The notes: generated from the letters alone by a model not told the origin. 64,000 nt of DNA from Euglena gracilis (GCA_039621445.1 CP154954.1:7265425-7329424); one strand, 5' to 3'; counted from the first letter of the stretch, positions 32,554 to 45,645 are shown. A program made the numbers and translations.

Positions 32554-33367
32554 AGGGCTATGCCAGATTTCCCCTTTGGACCAGGCATTATGGCCACAGG
32601 GATTTCGGACACAGACCTGGTCTGTGGGAGGTGCACCCTGGCGCATCCACAGGGGCCCTTTCCGTCGCACAGGGGTCCACTCAAAGGTGGGGGGGCGGAA
32701 AGGAGGGGACTCAAAAAGTCTAAAACGCTCAAAATGGTTTCACCTATTCTGCGGTGGCTTATGGGTATATAGTATATTATAGCCCACTGGGGAAAATGGG
32801 GCTGGCAGGTTTCCTTGCCAAGCAAACCCATCCACCCAGTTTGGGTGTGCCCAAGGCACTTGGGGTTGGGTCCATGGGCATTCCAGGAAAACCCATGGGG
32901 AGGGTGTGGAAGGAGGGGGCCTCTGACCAGTCAAACCTGGGCAGGGCGCATGGCCAGTCAAACCTGACCACGCAAAAGGAAATCCTACTCTACAAAACCA
33001 ACTGCCGGCGACAGCATTTGCCCCGGGGGGAAAGTAGAGAGGAGTGGGGGGTTGGCTTAGGCCAGAAAAGTTGTGCTGCCTGGCAGCCTTAAGGCCTCAA
33101 ACGGCCGAAAAGAAAAGAAAGGGAAAGGAAAAGAGGCCGTCGGCCCTGTGCGCTGCGTGTCGCACGCCCGCGAGAGGGGAGAGGGGAGAGGGGTGTGCAT
33201 GCATGCGCACGGAATCCTGCACATGGCAGCATCCCGGTGGGAACTTACTAGCGGCGAATACCGCAAAGGGTCTTCGAAGGGGCTGTTCGGGCGAATACCC
33301 AAACAGGGTGTCAGGCGAATACCTGACGAGGGTGCTGAAAGACGCCGCATTGGCGCTGACAGACACC
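32554..33367 (-). other. 3' untranslated region of element 2, right copy
   Basis: Mirror of 30362-31173, with one extra block of purines near 33110-33140. No gene is visible. Confidence 0.75.
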
Positions 33368-36240
33368 TCACCTGCCTTTATCGGCTGGACGTTCGCGGAC
33401 CTCACGCCAGTAGTCGTGTTGGGGGTCCCCTAATGGGTCCTCAACCAACTCCAGTTGGCGTGGGGAACGCGGCGGAGCTGATTCACTCCGAATGGTGTTG
33501 AGCTCCGGATCGTTGACATCAAAGGAAGGGGTCTCCCAGTCCTTGATCCAATTATCCGGCAGCTTCTCCCTGGTACGTTCAGCATGATGCTGAAGATACC
33601 GTTGGAGTTGCTCCCAGAAAATTCTGGGCAGCATCACCGGCCAGATGATGTAATTCATCCGGGGGTGATTCGCAGGCACCTGCGGGGGCATCCCCGGGGT
33701 CTGCTTGAAGTTGATGTCATACATCCACCTCGCTGTCCGAGCTCTTGCGGTATGGGGCCGTAATACAGCCGCCAACCAACCTCTGAAGTCCACCAAATCG
33801 TGTTCTTCAGGAGGCCACAGTGGCAAGGCGTATCCGCCATGCTGACGCTTGGAGAACAGGGGGTAAACCTGTGTCTCCCAGTCGCCATCAGTCCAGAGGT
33901 AAGGCATTCTTACCTTGGCGTGTTCCTCGACGGCGAGGCGCATTGCCCCAGCGTCGATCTGGAACTCACGGGCCATTCCCGTGTGGCGGTAGCTTTCTAC
34001 AAATAGGAAGTCGGAGTGCTTCAGGCGGCCTTCCACCTGCTTGTACTCCTTCTTCCACTTCTCCAGTGTCTCCCAGTGCTGGGGGACAATGGTGGTGACT
34101 GCTCCATCAGCAGTCTGCACGAACTTGCCTCCTATACAGTTGATGCACAAGGCAGGGATATCCCTGTCGTGAGCATTCTCACTGTAGGAGTAGTTCAAGC
34201 TGTGCTTCCAGGCATTCAGGCACTCGCCACATACGAGCGCCACACAGTTCGGCACATATGCCCTGTGATGGAACCACGAGGGATTGCACCTGCCGCTTGC
34301 ACACATGCCAAGCGGTTGGTTGTGCCGCACATGGTGGCACACGGTGCACGTCCAGGCAAAGGACGTGCCGTGCTGGAAATCCAACACGCAGTCCTCGCCA
34401 AAGTACTGTGCCAGTACTCTGGGTGAGCGCCTGTTCCAGAATGTCCAGGTATGTTCCGGGACATAGTGGAAAGGTTCTCCTCGGACGAAGAGGGGCTGAA
34501 TCCATCGATTCAGTGACCCTTTCTGGTGCCTAATAGCAGCCAGTTTCTTCGTCCTCTCTTCCACGGTGCCTAGTCTGGTCAGGATATCCTGGGTCCAGAG
34601 CTGGGCATCCGCAGACACAGGAGGTGAAGCAGGTTCATCCTGCTCCTCATCCGTCGATCCGGCGGAAGATTGGGCCTGTCGACCACGAGCCTTACCTTTC
34701 GGTTTGCTCTGGCCGTACCCGGACGATGCAACGGCCGAATAGTCGTGCATTGTCGTAGGGCCTTTCGGCTGTCCGCCAGTCTGACCTCCAGCGCCACCTT
34801 TCGGTGGTGGTTTCCCATCACCGCCTTTGGAAGGGGGCTTACAGGGTGCAGCACCCGGTTTGCCTCCTTTCGGCTTCGCACTCCCGGAATCAGGAGACGA
34901 CGCCTGCGGCTTACTCCTGGTATCAGGAGCCGATGGTGCCGGAGTAGACGTTTGCCGTCTGGGCGAAGCGGGCATACTGACCGCTGGGTCGCGCATGACG
35001 CTCCGAGGGGTCGGCACTCGTTCCTGGTGTTGTTCAGCCGGCCGTCGCCGAGCAGGTTCATCCTGTCCGACGATGCGTGGCACTGTGGTCGTCACCGGAA
35101 TCGGTGTTTCCACAGGCGCTGGCGCTCCCAGAAACTCTGCCACTGTTCCTCCGGACGGCAGGGACCCTGCGCGGTGTCGGTGGTCGTGGGGGTATCTCCT
35201 CCACTTCAATTTCGACATCCGGTCTGGGAGGTTGATCCTCCACAACCGCTGGCGCAGGTGCTACGGGAGGTTGATCCTCCGCTGTAGCCGGTGCGACAGA
35301 TGGCTCTGTCGGCTGGGGTTCATCCCCTGATGGTGGTTGCACTGCTGCCGGAGATGGGGGTGTGGGGACACCGACATCTGGTGTCTCCACGACCTCAGCG
35401 GCGGAGCTTGATGCGACGCCTCCACCTCGTGGCGTTAGTGCAGCAGCCACGGCAGTAATACCAGTGACTACGGCGCCGAGCACACGGCCTTCTAACGAGG
35501 TGCGTGCTGTGGGACTGGCAGGTTCTTCGAGGATATCCTCGACGACCATACCAGTCACCTCGGCTGGAGGCTCAGCCGTTGGAACAGGCGTAGCAGCCAC
35601 AGGTATATCCCCTGCGGGTGCTTCGTCTGGCCTAGGCTGTGCCGGAGCATGCAGAGCAGCGTAGAGGATATCCTCCACGTTCTCACCTTCCTCCTCAGGA
35701 AGTTCCTGGTCTCCACCTACCGGTGGACAGACGGGAGCCGTCGCTGGGGCCGGGGAAACCGATCGTTCCCCTGCCGCTCGCGGGGCAGAGACGAATGATA
35801 CAGCCGTTCCTGTCGGAGACGGCGGCGCTGCCTCCAGTATGGTGACGGAGGGGCTGCGGTCGCGTTCCTCCCGCCGCGGAATCGCGGAGGTGGAAGCGAC
35901 TGACGCCTCACGTCTCCTTCGCGCCAGAGGTTCATCCTCTGGGGCGATGAAGGCGCGCAGATCCTCGGGCGAACGAGGATCGTCGGGGTGCCATCGGCAT
36001 CCCTGGGCATCCGCCAGCCTGTACAAGGCCAGCGTACTGCTACTGGCACTGTTGGGCCAGGGTGGCGGCCATGATGGCTGCACCCAAGCGTTTGCAGGCC
36101 TGTTCGGGCCCAGGAAGCCGCGGTAACGCGTGTCTTCCCAGACCTCGAAAAACCCGTCCTCGAACTCCTGCACGCATGCCAGAATCTATATTACCCAGGT
36201 CGAGGATGGCCTTCGGGTAATTCATCAGCTGGAGGAATAC
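33368..36240 (-). pseudogene. Cysteine-rich accessory protein X, right copy
   Basis: Not recognised as a known family. The upstream frame (36173 to 35058) holds FEDGFFEVWEDTRYRGFLGPNR and then a long Pro/Ala/Glu-rich disordered stretch. A frame change near 35150 leads into a 625-codon frame ending in TAA at 33368. It contains a Lys/Gly/Pro-rich basic segment, then a compact cysteine cluster (CTVC-HH, MCASGRC, CGEC, CINC; about 34120-34360) that looks zinc-binding. A Trp-rich C-terminal domain with MPYLWTDGDWE and RMNYIIWPVMLPR follows. It lies between RT and the 3' LTR of element 2, on the same strand, and is markedly more GC-rich than gag. Confidence 0.7.
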
Positions 36241-38895
36241 CTCCCTGTCGAGGGTACCGCCAAACTGTCACCTCAAATGTTCCTCCAGGTCTATCCCGGC
36301 AAGGTGCCAGTTGGGGCGCAGGTCGGCGATAACCCGACGACGACGAGGTCCCTCAACGGGGTCGCCGTAGTCTGGTGGCAAGCTTTCCATACCAGGCCTG
36401 TCGTCCTGGGGGTCACGGAGATGTATATACACCTCCATGACGTAGGTGGTCCAGGCTCGCCACCAGAACTGTTGCAGCATAAAAATACGCTGCTTATGGA
36501 CGCGGCGACTTTTGCCCTGGACATCCGGGGCGTCGCGGCACACATGCATAAGCATGCGGCGTCCCATCTCCAGGCCCGGGTATCCCGAAGCGGTGGAGGA
36601 CTTCCGCGTACGCCGAAACCCCAGAAGTCGACAGGAAACTCCTGCCGGCAATACTTACAACAGAGGTCACACCTCTGTGGGTAAGCCAGGGAAACGCGCT
36701 TAACGCGGAAGGTGGAGCCGTAATGGCTCACCAGCCACACCTGGAGGTTGTTGCACCACAACAGCTCGATCAGGCGTTCGATGTCGGGGTTCAGTGGGTA
36801 GTATTTCCACTGCACACCGAGGGGCCCGACTGTGTGAATACAGTCGAAGATTGCCTTCAGCCCTCGGGCCAACATATGCTGGTCCCGAAATCCTAACTGG
36901 TGCAGGTAACTGCGGCCAGTGGAGTCGCTGAAGAGACCCCAGTTTTGGCAGGGGTATCCCAGCCAAAACCAGAGTTCCCAGAAACCTGGCTGGGCATCCA
37001 GCAAGGGTCTGCCACCTTCACCTTCGAAGGCATACAGATCTATTCCGTAATGGAATAGTCTGACTCGGTTCTCGGTGTGGCGTAATACCACGTCGATGAC
37101 TCGATGCCTCGCTTGAACGGGGTGACGGGGCGGTTTCCTGCAACATGGTAATCATGCTGCATTCGCCAGCCTTCGTCCTCCAGCTCCTCCTTGAACCTGA
37201 GCATATGCTCAAAGTCTGAGAGGACTTCTGCTGGTTCTTCTTCCTCCTCACGTGCTGTTCCCTTACCTTTACCCTCACCCTTCCCTTTGCCGGCCACGCC
37301 TTTGCCTTCTCCTTGCCTTTGCCCTCGGCCTTGCCTGTCTCCTTTCCCGTCTGGCGAATACCAGAGGGTCGGGCGCTCGGTGCCGCAGGAGTCGGTTCGG
37401 TTCCTTCCCATTCCATCTCTGGGGAGGGACCTGGCCGCTCTGCTGCAAGTCGCGGTGATGGCGTGGCTGGGCGCTTGCTAGGAGCCTGGCGTGGGCTTGG
37501 CTTCGACGCAGGGGGTCGCGGCTCCTTCCATACCGGAGGTATCGGCGGTGGCATTACGGCAACAGGACGGCTCATCGCCACCTGTGCCTCTGCCGGTGGT
37601 CGTCCAGCCGGGGTATCCTGGCTAGTTTCCACTTGCATTGCCATATCGCCTTCCGCGTCCCGTGGGCTGGGTCGCCTGGGCTGTGGGGTAAGGTTCTCCG
37701 TAGTCCTGTCGCGCTTCAGGGTGGCAGGTGATACTGCCACACCTGCCGGGGGCTCACCGGGTAATACCGGGGTTGCCACCCGCAGCTGCGGCTGGTACGG
37801 ATGGTGGGGGGTGTATCCACGACACTGAAGGGCAGCCAGAGAGGCGTAATACCTCGTCCGGTGCTCTTCAGACGCGAATACTGGCTCCTGCAGGAAGTGC
37901 CGAGCAAGCTCATCCTGCTCGGTTCCCGAAGGTGCCATATGATAGTACGGAGTCTCCTGCCGACGGGGGATATCCCCAGTCTGGACAGGGGCTGCACTCG
38001 GCGGTCGGGCTGCCTCACGGTGGGGAGGTTCATCCTCCACCACCATGGGCTCCGCCTGCCTTCGTGGCTCAACGCCAGGGACAGGGGCGACCGGTGATGC
38101 TTGTGGCATCCAGTGCATGAACATGTGTTGGACGTATGCCTCAGGGGGCACGTCCGATTGTCCGGCTGCGAGCACGCGTGCGCCGCGCGGGTAATCCGCG
38201 TGCGTCGCGTACCGCGAGACAAATTGCTCCGCTGGCGGCTCGCGCGGCGGCATTCGCTGCGGCGAGGGCGGGCGAGCAAAAATTCTCGTCATCCCAGGTG
38301 GGACATGCACAGCCTCACCTACCGATGCGGGCGTGTGCTCACGCATATGCACGGTGTGGGATCCCACCGGCGTCTGCGTTTGCAGCATGGGCGGTACATA
38401 CACGCCCAGGTCCATCATGGTCTCGCCGGGTTCGAAGCCGGAATCGGCTGCGGACGAGAAATACCGTCTCCCTGTCATCAGGGCCTGACCACAGGGACAC
38501 CACTGAGCCACAGGGGTGTTGGCTACCACCAACAACTGAGCACAGTATGCATCCCAAAGGGCTTGCATAAAGGGCTCCGTTGGGGGGTGTGCGCACATAC
38601 GCATCGCCCGCTCCAACGTCTCCGTAGTGCGGAAGATCATCTCTCCCGCCTACGGGGGCAGGCGCGATCTGCGCTGCGCTGGTGGCTGAGGTGCCGGCTG
38701 CTGGACGGCAGATGGATCTGGTACCGCATATGCGGACCGGCTGCTGGTAGCCGCGGCGAATACCGGGGCTGAAACCCTCTCAGCATGTGGGGCACCCGGA
38801 ATCGGGGCCTCTGCATACTGAGGGTACTGGGGGTATGGCGCGCCAGAAGGCTGCGGCCATGGTGGACCTGGTCCAGGTCCGCGCCCAGGCAGCAT
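36241..38895 (-). pseudogene. Proline-rich accessory protein Y of element 2
   Basis: Function not recognised. An ATG at 38895 opens 81 Pro/Tyr-rich codons to an in-frame TAG (38652-38650). The same frame then continues for 540 codons to 37018 with a CPCG motif near 38500 and long Pro/Arg-rich disordered sequence. Other frames take over: a Lys/Glu-rich piece (about 37400-37040), then one with LFHYGIDLYAFEGEGGRP and FWELWFWLGYPCQNWG (37091 to about 36620). The last has CDLCCKYC and finally RIFMLQQFWWRAWTTYVMEVY (36651 to 36268). Three or more frame changes make this a decayed gene, or one with many sequence errors. X may be its continuation as a single very large protein. Confidence 0.6.
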
Positions 38896-38965
38896 GATGC
38901 TACCCGAACGACGACGACAACGAAGGGTAACCTTGTTGTCAGTCGCTTTGAGTGCTGGTGCACTG

Positions 38966-41456
38966 AATCCTAAAAATCCCTTTAAGTGTGTTAAAGTCTT
39001 AATGACCTCAGGAGTCCATTTCTTAATGGCCTCCATCTTACTGGGTGCGGCTTTACGCTGCCCGTTGCTCAGGATGTGTCCACAAAACTTAATAATTTTG
39101 CGAAACAGGTGCATTTTGGAACCCTTCACAAAAAGCACATGCTTTTGGAACGCGGATAATACCGCGCGCACATCGCGATAATGCGGGTCGAGGATATCCT
39201 CGCCCGATTTCGCGGATAGCGGTTGGGTTCCCACCAGTACATCATCGATGTACACCAGAGCAAACGGTAAATCGCGCAAAACCCACTGGATCATGCGTTG
39301 AAACATGGCTGGGCCATTCTTAACACCCATGGGGAGTACCGTCCATTGGTACACACCCTTGGATGTCACGAATGCCGTGTACGGTTGCGAATCAGGATGC
39401 AAATGCATCTGATGGAAACCGTCTTCCAGATCAAAGATTGACCACAACCGGTTATCCGATTGTTTTGTGATCAAATCCTCGATCAGCGGTAACGGGAAGG
39501 GGTCATCCTTCGTTTGGGAGTTCAGGTACCGGTAATCCAGCACCAGTCTCCACTTCTTCTGACCAGACTGGTCAGCGGGTTTGGGCACCACAAAAGCTTT
39601 TGATGTCCACTCGCTCTTGGAAGGGAGATTCCGCTTCCGCTGGATGAGCTTCTCAATCATCTCGTTGAGAGCCTGTTCGCGTTCACCCGAACAACGGAAG
39701 AATTTCCGGTGCATGGGTTTAGCGCCATCCTTGAGCTCGATTTTGCAAACACCGAACGGACCGCGAATCGCGGGGTCGATGTCGCAGGCGTAAACTGGAT
39801 TATCCAGTACACCATGAAATTCGCGAGTAATTCGCGAACAATAATCAGCAGACTTGGGATGTTGGTCCGCACTCTCAATGACCGCAGAAATCTGCGTTGA
39901 GGGTGTGGCATCCCCATTGGTGCCAAGGTATCTTGGCACACGCACATCGGATATTCCGAATGCGTCAAAGAAACAAACGCGAAAAATGATTTCTTTAACA
40001 GGTGGTAATAATATACCACAAAAATCCTCAAATAGTGGTACATCAGCGGGTAAATCCCACCAATGAAAACACACATTGGATAGCTGGTGAAACCAATCCG
40101 CATTCGGATTGACGGGTATGAGGAGTGCTCCTCGCGCTTCATCGCGGAGGATTTTCTCCACAACATCCAGAATAAGTTTTGGGGGAGGGTGCATCCATAG
40201 CACCGTATCACCCCAGAATTTAAGAAATGCGTTGGTATGTTGCGACCAATATCGCGACAATCGCGCATGCGCTTTTGATGAGAACGCATCAATTTCCAAC
40301 GACAAATCGAAGGAATCAGCCAAAGCCGCGATTTTGGAGAACCATTCCTCCAAAATACTGTATTGACCAAAATTAAATGCGTTCCATACGCGCATCGCGT
40401 AGGTGTCGACCTGGTTCGCGGGTTGAAGAGCGGTAACACAATTCAGGGATCCGCAAACATAGGTCAAGGGTGTGTCATCCACACTCCCAAGGGGCATTCC
40501 CAAGTGTTGATGGGTTGGCTGGGTGCATACCCAGTCCATATCATGCCAGATGGAGGTGGGGGAGGTGTGTGACACGGATTTCGCGGTCCCAAACAACAAG
40601 GCAATACCTCGTTGTTGGAGCACTTGATGTACGGTCGCGCTTGCCCTGCCTCATGGGGAACGAAAGTTGGTGTGTCAACGGGCAGGGGGTGAACTTTCTC
40701 GGTACACCCGGTGTGGAAAACGTTGGTTGGTGTGGTTGGTAACGGGGTAAAAGTTTTCGAAAACGGTGTGGAAAAATTGGTGGCTATCGCGGTTGACGCC
40801 ACAGGTGATGAGGGTTTGGGGGGCAATGAGGAGAATGGTGATGTGCGCAAACCGTGGGAGTGGCAATCCACTACCAGCCGGTGCTGACGTAAAAAGGGGT
40901 ATCCCAGGATTACGTCAGAACCATGGATTCCGGATTCATATCCCCAGGTATCCGGAAAATTTTGCGGTTGGGGGGGGTGTGAGTGGTGCTTGGGGATGAG
41001 GGGTAGGACAATTTCCAAAAAGCATCCCAAGTCACCACCGCACATGGGGGTGTTGTCAGCCGTCGTAATTTTGATCGGCTTCTTGGCTTTCACCAAGAGG
41101 GGGGTTGGTATCAACCCGAACCGAAAAAGTAGTGCAATGCGACAACCAGTGTCAATGAGAATTTTGACTTTTGCGCAAAAATTTTGGATTTTGATTTCCG
41201 CTTGGACCAAAAGTTCCATGGGGGGTAAGCAAAGTGAAGGGTCTGGCGAAAATACGTTTTCTTGCCAGCTTTCCCATGAACCCTTTCCTACTTTGCACAA
41301 CATTCCGAGCGGAAAGTTGGAGTGGGGGGTGGGGGACCCGAAAATTTTCCGGGTACCGACCAGAAAGGCAGATGGGCAGGGGGGGCAGGGTTGATCAGGT
41401 CCTACCTCCATCTGTTCATCAGCCCAGAGGTCCGTGCCCTCGGACCTCGGGCTCCC
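38966..41456 (-). pseudogene. pol: Element 2 pol: protease, DIRS-like domain, RT (truncated)
   Basis: In phase with gag beyond its UAG codon. First comes an aspartic protease (KILIDTGC near 41160, DVILGYPFL near 40905). About 350 bp present in element 1 are missing near 40635, which shifts the frame. The second frame opens with a domain reading LEIDAFSSKAHARLSRYWS (about 40300), FWGDTVLWMHPPPKLI (about 40205) and ALLIP, similar to the post-RNase H region of DIRS elements. The RT follows with WRLVLDYRYLN, SIFDLEDGFHQ, LPMGVKNGPAMFQ and catalytic YIDD (about 39250). The protein stops resembling RT right after LKGFLGF (about 38966). RNase H and integrase are absent. Confidence 0.88.
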
Positions 41457-41459
41457 CTA
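41421..41459 (-). promoter_or_regulatory. Gag-pol UAG readthrough signal with hairpin, element 2
   Basis: TAG (41459-41457), GGG, then the same hairpin as in element 1 (41453-41421), identical base for base although the surrounding gag and pol proteins differ between the families. The pol frame is in phase. Just upstream, CGGACCT (sense) could compete for pairing with AGGTCCG of the stem. Confidence 0.78.
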
Positions 41460-44400
41460 CTCCAGGTCCGAACCGGCCGAATAGCCGGCTATGGGCCTTT
41501 TAGAGGTATAAACGGATTTCAACGTGCGCACCGCCATGCGGGCCTCGTCGAAATCGGTATCCGTGGTCTCATCCCCCTCCCTGCCCGAAGCCGGGGTGTC
41601 ATCCTCCAAACAAGATATCTTGAAACCGACTTTATGGCGGTTGGAGGAGTGACCCTTGTCACCGCGATTCATACCGCGATGACGTTGGCCAGGGCGGGGA
41701 GAACGAGAACGCGGACATTTGGATGAGTGGTGATCACTCGATCCACAAAGCGAACACCGAGATTTGTGTCGCGAGTCTGGGTAACGGGGGGATCGGTTTC
41801 CCGATCTCCCGTCAAACCGTGGTGGTGACTGGGTATCCCGTCGACCATGACCGGTGTATCGGGGTTTTCCCGATGAGGATCGCGAAGAAGAGGATCCGCT
41901 TCGCGAACGCGATCGCGATGTCTCGCGATGAGAATCACGCTTCTTGGCCGGGGCACCGGGTGACCTACCCCGAGGGGGACCGTGTTTCCGCTCATCGCGG
42001 AACGGGATCCGGGGGCTAATACCACCGGAACGGGGACCCGATGACCGTGAATTGCCCGATTGGCGTGAAAACACGGAGGAACCCGAACCTCGTGATGAGG
42101 TCGAGCCTCGCGGACTCTGAATACGCTTACGCGCTTCAGGATTAGGACATTCCCGAGACATATGTCCCGATTTGTTGCACAAAAAGCACACTTTATCCGT
42201 GGCTTGGTCCGAAGAACGCGGGTATCGCGTTTTCGATCCCGTGGTGGGTGAAGTAGGTGAAACCGGTGATTTTTGCAATGCGTTTACCGAACCAGCCGGT
42301 AATCCAGCGGTAGGGTGTGCGGTATACGCGGATTGAATCTGACCAAGAAGCTGTGATAGCTTCAATTGCTTGGAAACGTAGTTCCAGCGTTGGTCAAGAG
42401 TCATTGCATTACCCGCCAACTCCTCACGATGGATATCCTTGATGAGGCTAGGCGTGAAATGCATTAGAACAGCGTCAAACTGTTCGCGCATTTGCTTTTC
42501 ACTGAGTTCATCCACTTCAGCGGCAAGTCCTAACCATTTGGCATACCAAAGGTCAATGGACTTCCATTTGCGATCGGGTGGGGCGCATTGCCGCCACTTG
42601 GTCTCCAGGGTAATCCTAGCGACCAAACTTGAACTGGTGGAAGCGTATTGCTCCACCAGGTCATCAAAGGAAACGCGGTAGCGAATGACGAGTTGTCGCG
42701 CGCGCTCCTTCTCATCCCTAGGGAGGCAATCAATGAATTCCATCTTGATCACCTCCGGGTTTGTGTCCTGGGTTGGCCCTTTCAATGCCCAGTAGTACTC
42801 CCAGTCCCGGAAAAACTGTCTCCATGTGGTTGGGTCACCGTCCCATTGGGGCTTCACCTTATTCGCGATTGCGATGGTGCCCTTGAAGTCTTTCTGAAAA
42901 ACCCGTTGGCCCTCGGTGGTATTCCGTGGATTCGGGCCCGGGTACGCTCGAGCACCAAGCGTATCCTTTCCGGATTCTTGTCGGAATCGCGAAATTTCTG
43001 GTGAAGGTGAATCCTGGTACCGGAAATCCGGTCGCAAACCCTGTTGGTCACCCGTAATAGGGGGACACTCCGGTGTGGGGGTATGTCGCGCATGCAACGT
43101 GAGACCCACTCCCGGTGTACGGGTTTGGCTCATTCCACGCACAAGCACAGAATGATGGATTTCTTGGTGGAGACTTGGCGGAATCGCCGTGTTTTCCGAA
43201 AATTCGGTTCCCGTAATGGGAAATTCATCCGAAAACTGGTTTTGAGTTGTAGGCAGGGCCAATGGTGGCACAATTCGCGGAATCGCGGATTGTGACACTC
43301 GGGACACGGGTGGTGGTGGTGCATGTGCACCCAGATTCGGGTTGTGGAAACGCGAATCTGGAGCATCTGGCGCATCTTCGGTAATGCATACTGCCGAATT
43401 GCGGTGTGAAACCCGCTGTTGGTTGGACACATTATCCAAACCCACAGACAAGTCATGCACACTTTGCTCCAAATGCTCAACTAGTTGGAGTTGGCCGCAA
43501 ATACGGTCAACTTCATCCTCCAAAGCGCGAATACGCTTGCGGTAACGGGAAAAGTCATCCAAGTGCGGAATCCTTTCGGAAATTCCGGTAACATCTTGGA
43601 CAAGTTTCCCGTGAGACTTATCCAATAATTGGAGTTGTCCCATTAATGCTTTTACAGCATTTGAGAGAATCTGCAAAGGTGATGTTACCTTGGTTGGTGT
43701 GGTGGTGGGTGCAACCGGTGCAGGGTTATCCGAGAACGCGGTTGTGGTACCCATGGGCAAATTTCCAGGTTGTGGGTTATCCAACAACGCGGAAATTCGC
43801 TCATCCAACCTGGTAATCTCACTTTGCGTGGATCGGGCATTCCGATTCACCGATTCCTCAAGTCGTAATAGGCTGTTGCAGAAATCTTGCAAGGTTTGCT
43901 GATTGTTAGTGAGCATTTTGTCATAAAATGCCTTGAAATCAGGGTTCTCGGTAATCCGAGAACTGGAACCTGCAGGTAGAGACTGCATTTCCGTTACTTT
44001 GGTAGACACCGATGCATACCGGGTCTGGAGTTCCCCAATAGCAGTCTGAATACCGCTAATGTCCGGAACTCGGTGGGACAGTGCGGAATAGTTTGTTGCA
44101 AACCCGCAATGGCCGAGTTAATCCCGCCAATGTCGGACTGCAACTGCAACTGCAGGGAATCCTGCCGTTGTGCCATTTCCGCGACTTTTGCGCTCAGATT
44201 GGATAATCCAACCTGATTCGCGTCACAATAGCAGGTTTTCAGCTCCAAACGGGAAATTCGCTCCTCCAACTGCCGCACATATGTGTGGGGAGCAAAATTC
44301 TCGTTGGCGTGTGACTGGAATTGCCGAAACTTTTCCGTTTCGTCGCACAACTGCATAATGCGGTGTTGCGATTCATGGAAAGTTGCGGACAATGTGGTGA

Positions 44401-45431
44401 AATGGTCCATAGACACAAATCCACCACTGCTGGATGTTGCAGACGAGGAATCTCGTGCATGCAACTGTTGTTGCAAATGCAACAAGGCGGATGAACAGGA
44501 CTCCATTTGTCACGATAACCGTTGTAGTGAGTCATGCAAGTGCAGAAACTTGGAGTCATTCCGCGTTTCCGCTTCATGCATGCATTCACTAATTTGCCGG
44601 AAGTGTTGCGGGAGTTGTTGGCACATTCTGTCAAAGGTTTCCCGAAAGTTTGCAAGGTCAATACCCGCACTTTCGAAATTCCTCTGGTAATATCTGCCAA
44701 CTTCCTGCAAGTAATTCCAGCAGTGTTCCAGCTTGGTGAAGACATGTTTCTGGTTGTCCTCATCAAACTGAAGCACTTTGTTCAATGCGGTTGCACACTC
44801 TGCAACGCATTGTTGCACATGATTGAACTGCCTCACAAGGGGGTGATCCCCTGGAAGCCGAGCAACAATATCCTGCACATCCTCAGCAGTGAGGAGCTCA
44901 CCAGTGCCCTTCCCATAGTCATCCATGTTGGGATGTACCGGAGAATTCCGGCACCACGAGGCGAGTCTCCGGTTGCCAAGGTAGTGCGGGATAGCACCTG
45001 ATATCGGGGGGTGGTGGCAAAGCTCTGTAAGGGCTTGCCGGTGGAAGAGCCGGTGGGGGTTGAAAGAAACACGGGGTTTCTAGCCCACCACCACCAGAGA
45101 AGCCCGGTGGCGGAATCACCACGGGTCTCTCCGGTGTGTGCAGCTGCACCATTGCCGCAGACAGAGGCGAATACCCCCGTTGTGGCAAGGTGAGTGCGGA
45201 AGAGGCCGCATTAGCCTCTGAAGCCAATAATGTGGAGGGCTCATCGCCGACCACTGTCAATGATGACAAATGTTGCAATCTTGACAATTGAATCAATTGT
45301 GCCTCATCGGCATGGGAACTGGAAGCACTTTCACATAAAAGCTTCCAATCCCCATTTTCTTGATCAATGTCTTGCAATGATGCCTGTAATAAGGCATAAT
45401 TGAATTGATGGTTGGGGCCTGTGCTTTGCAT
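41457..45431 (-). pseudogene. gag: Element 2 gag, right copy
   Basis: Starts at the ATG of MQSTGPNHQFNY (45431). It is broken by a 2-bp deletion near 44930, a GGA-to-TGA stop near 44509 and a 1-bp deletion near 44090, all absent from the left arm. From 44009 to 41457 an 850-codon frame is intact. It holds a coiled coil, a Pro/Thr-rich linker, the capsid-like WDGDPTTWRQFFRDWEYYW (about 42840), the first CCHC knuckle (42147-42192), a long Arg/Ser-rich region and a second CCHC knuckle (about 41711-41757). It ends with TAG followed by the recoding hairpin. Confidence 0.9.
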
Positions 45432-45645
45432 CTTTCTGATGACAAAAACAGCAAAAACCCACAAAACTAAGCAGTTGTGCTGGCACCAGAGGGGCTGTAA
45501 CGGGTAATACCGTACAGAACCTTCCAGAGCCTGCTCGTCTGCTTAGACGTTGACTAGAAGCCGGGAGCTGACGCTGCGACCGTGTAATAACGGTGCAGGG
45601 GCCCTCCGCTGCCAGTCAGCGTAGGATCGAACAAATCTGCTACCA
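45432..45645 (-). promoter_or_regulatory. Structured leader of element 2, right copy
   Basis: Mirror of 17257-17470 with the same ACCGT/ACGGT and CTAAGCAG/CTGCTTAG hairpins; the third primer site overlaps its start. Confidence 0.6.
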
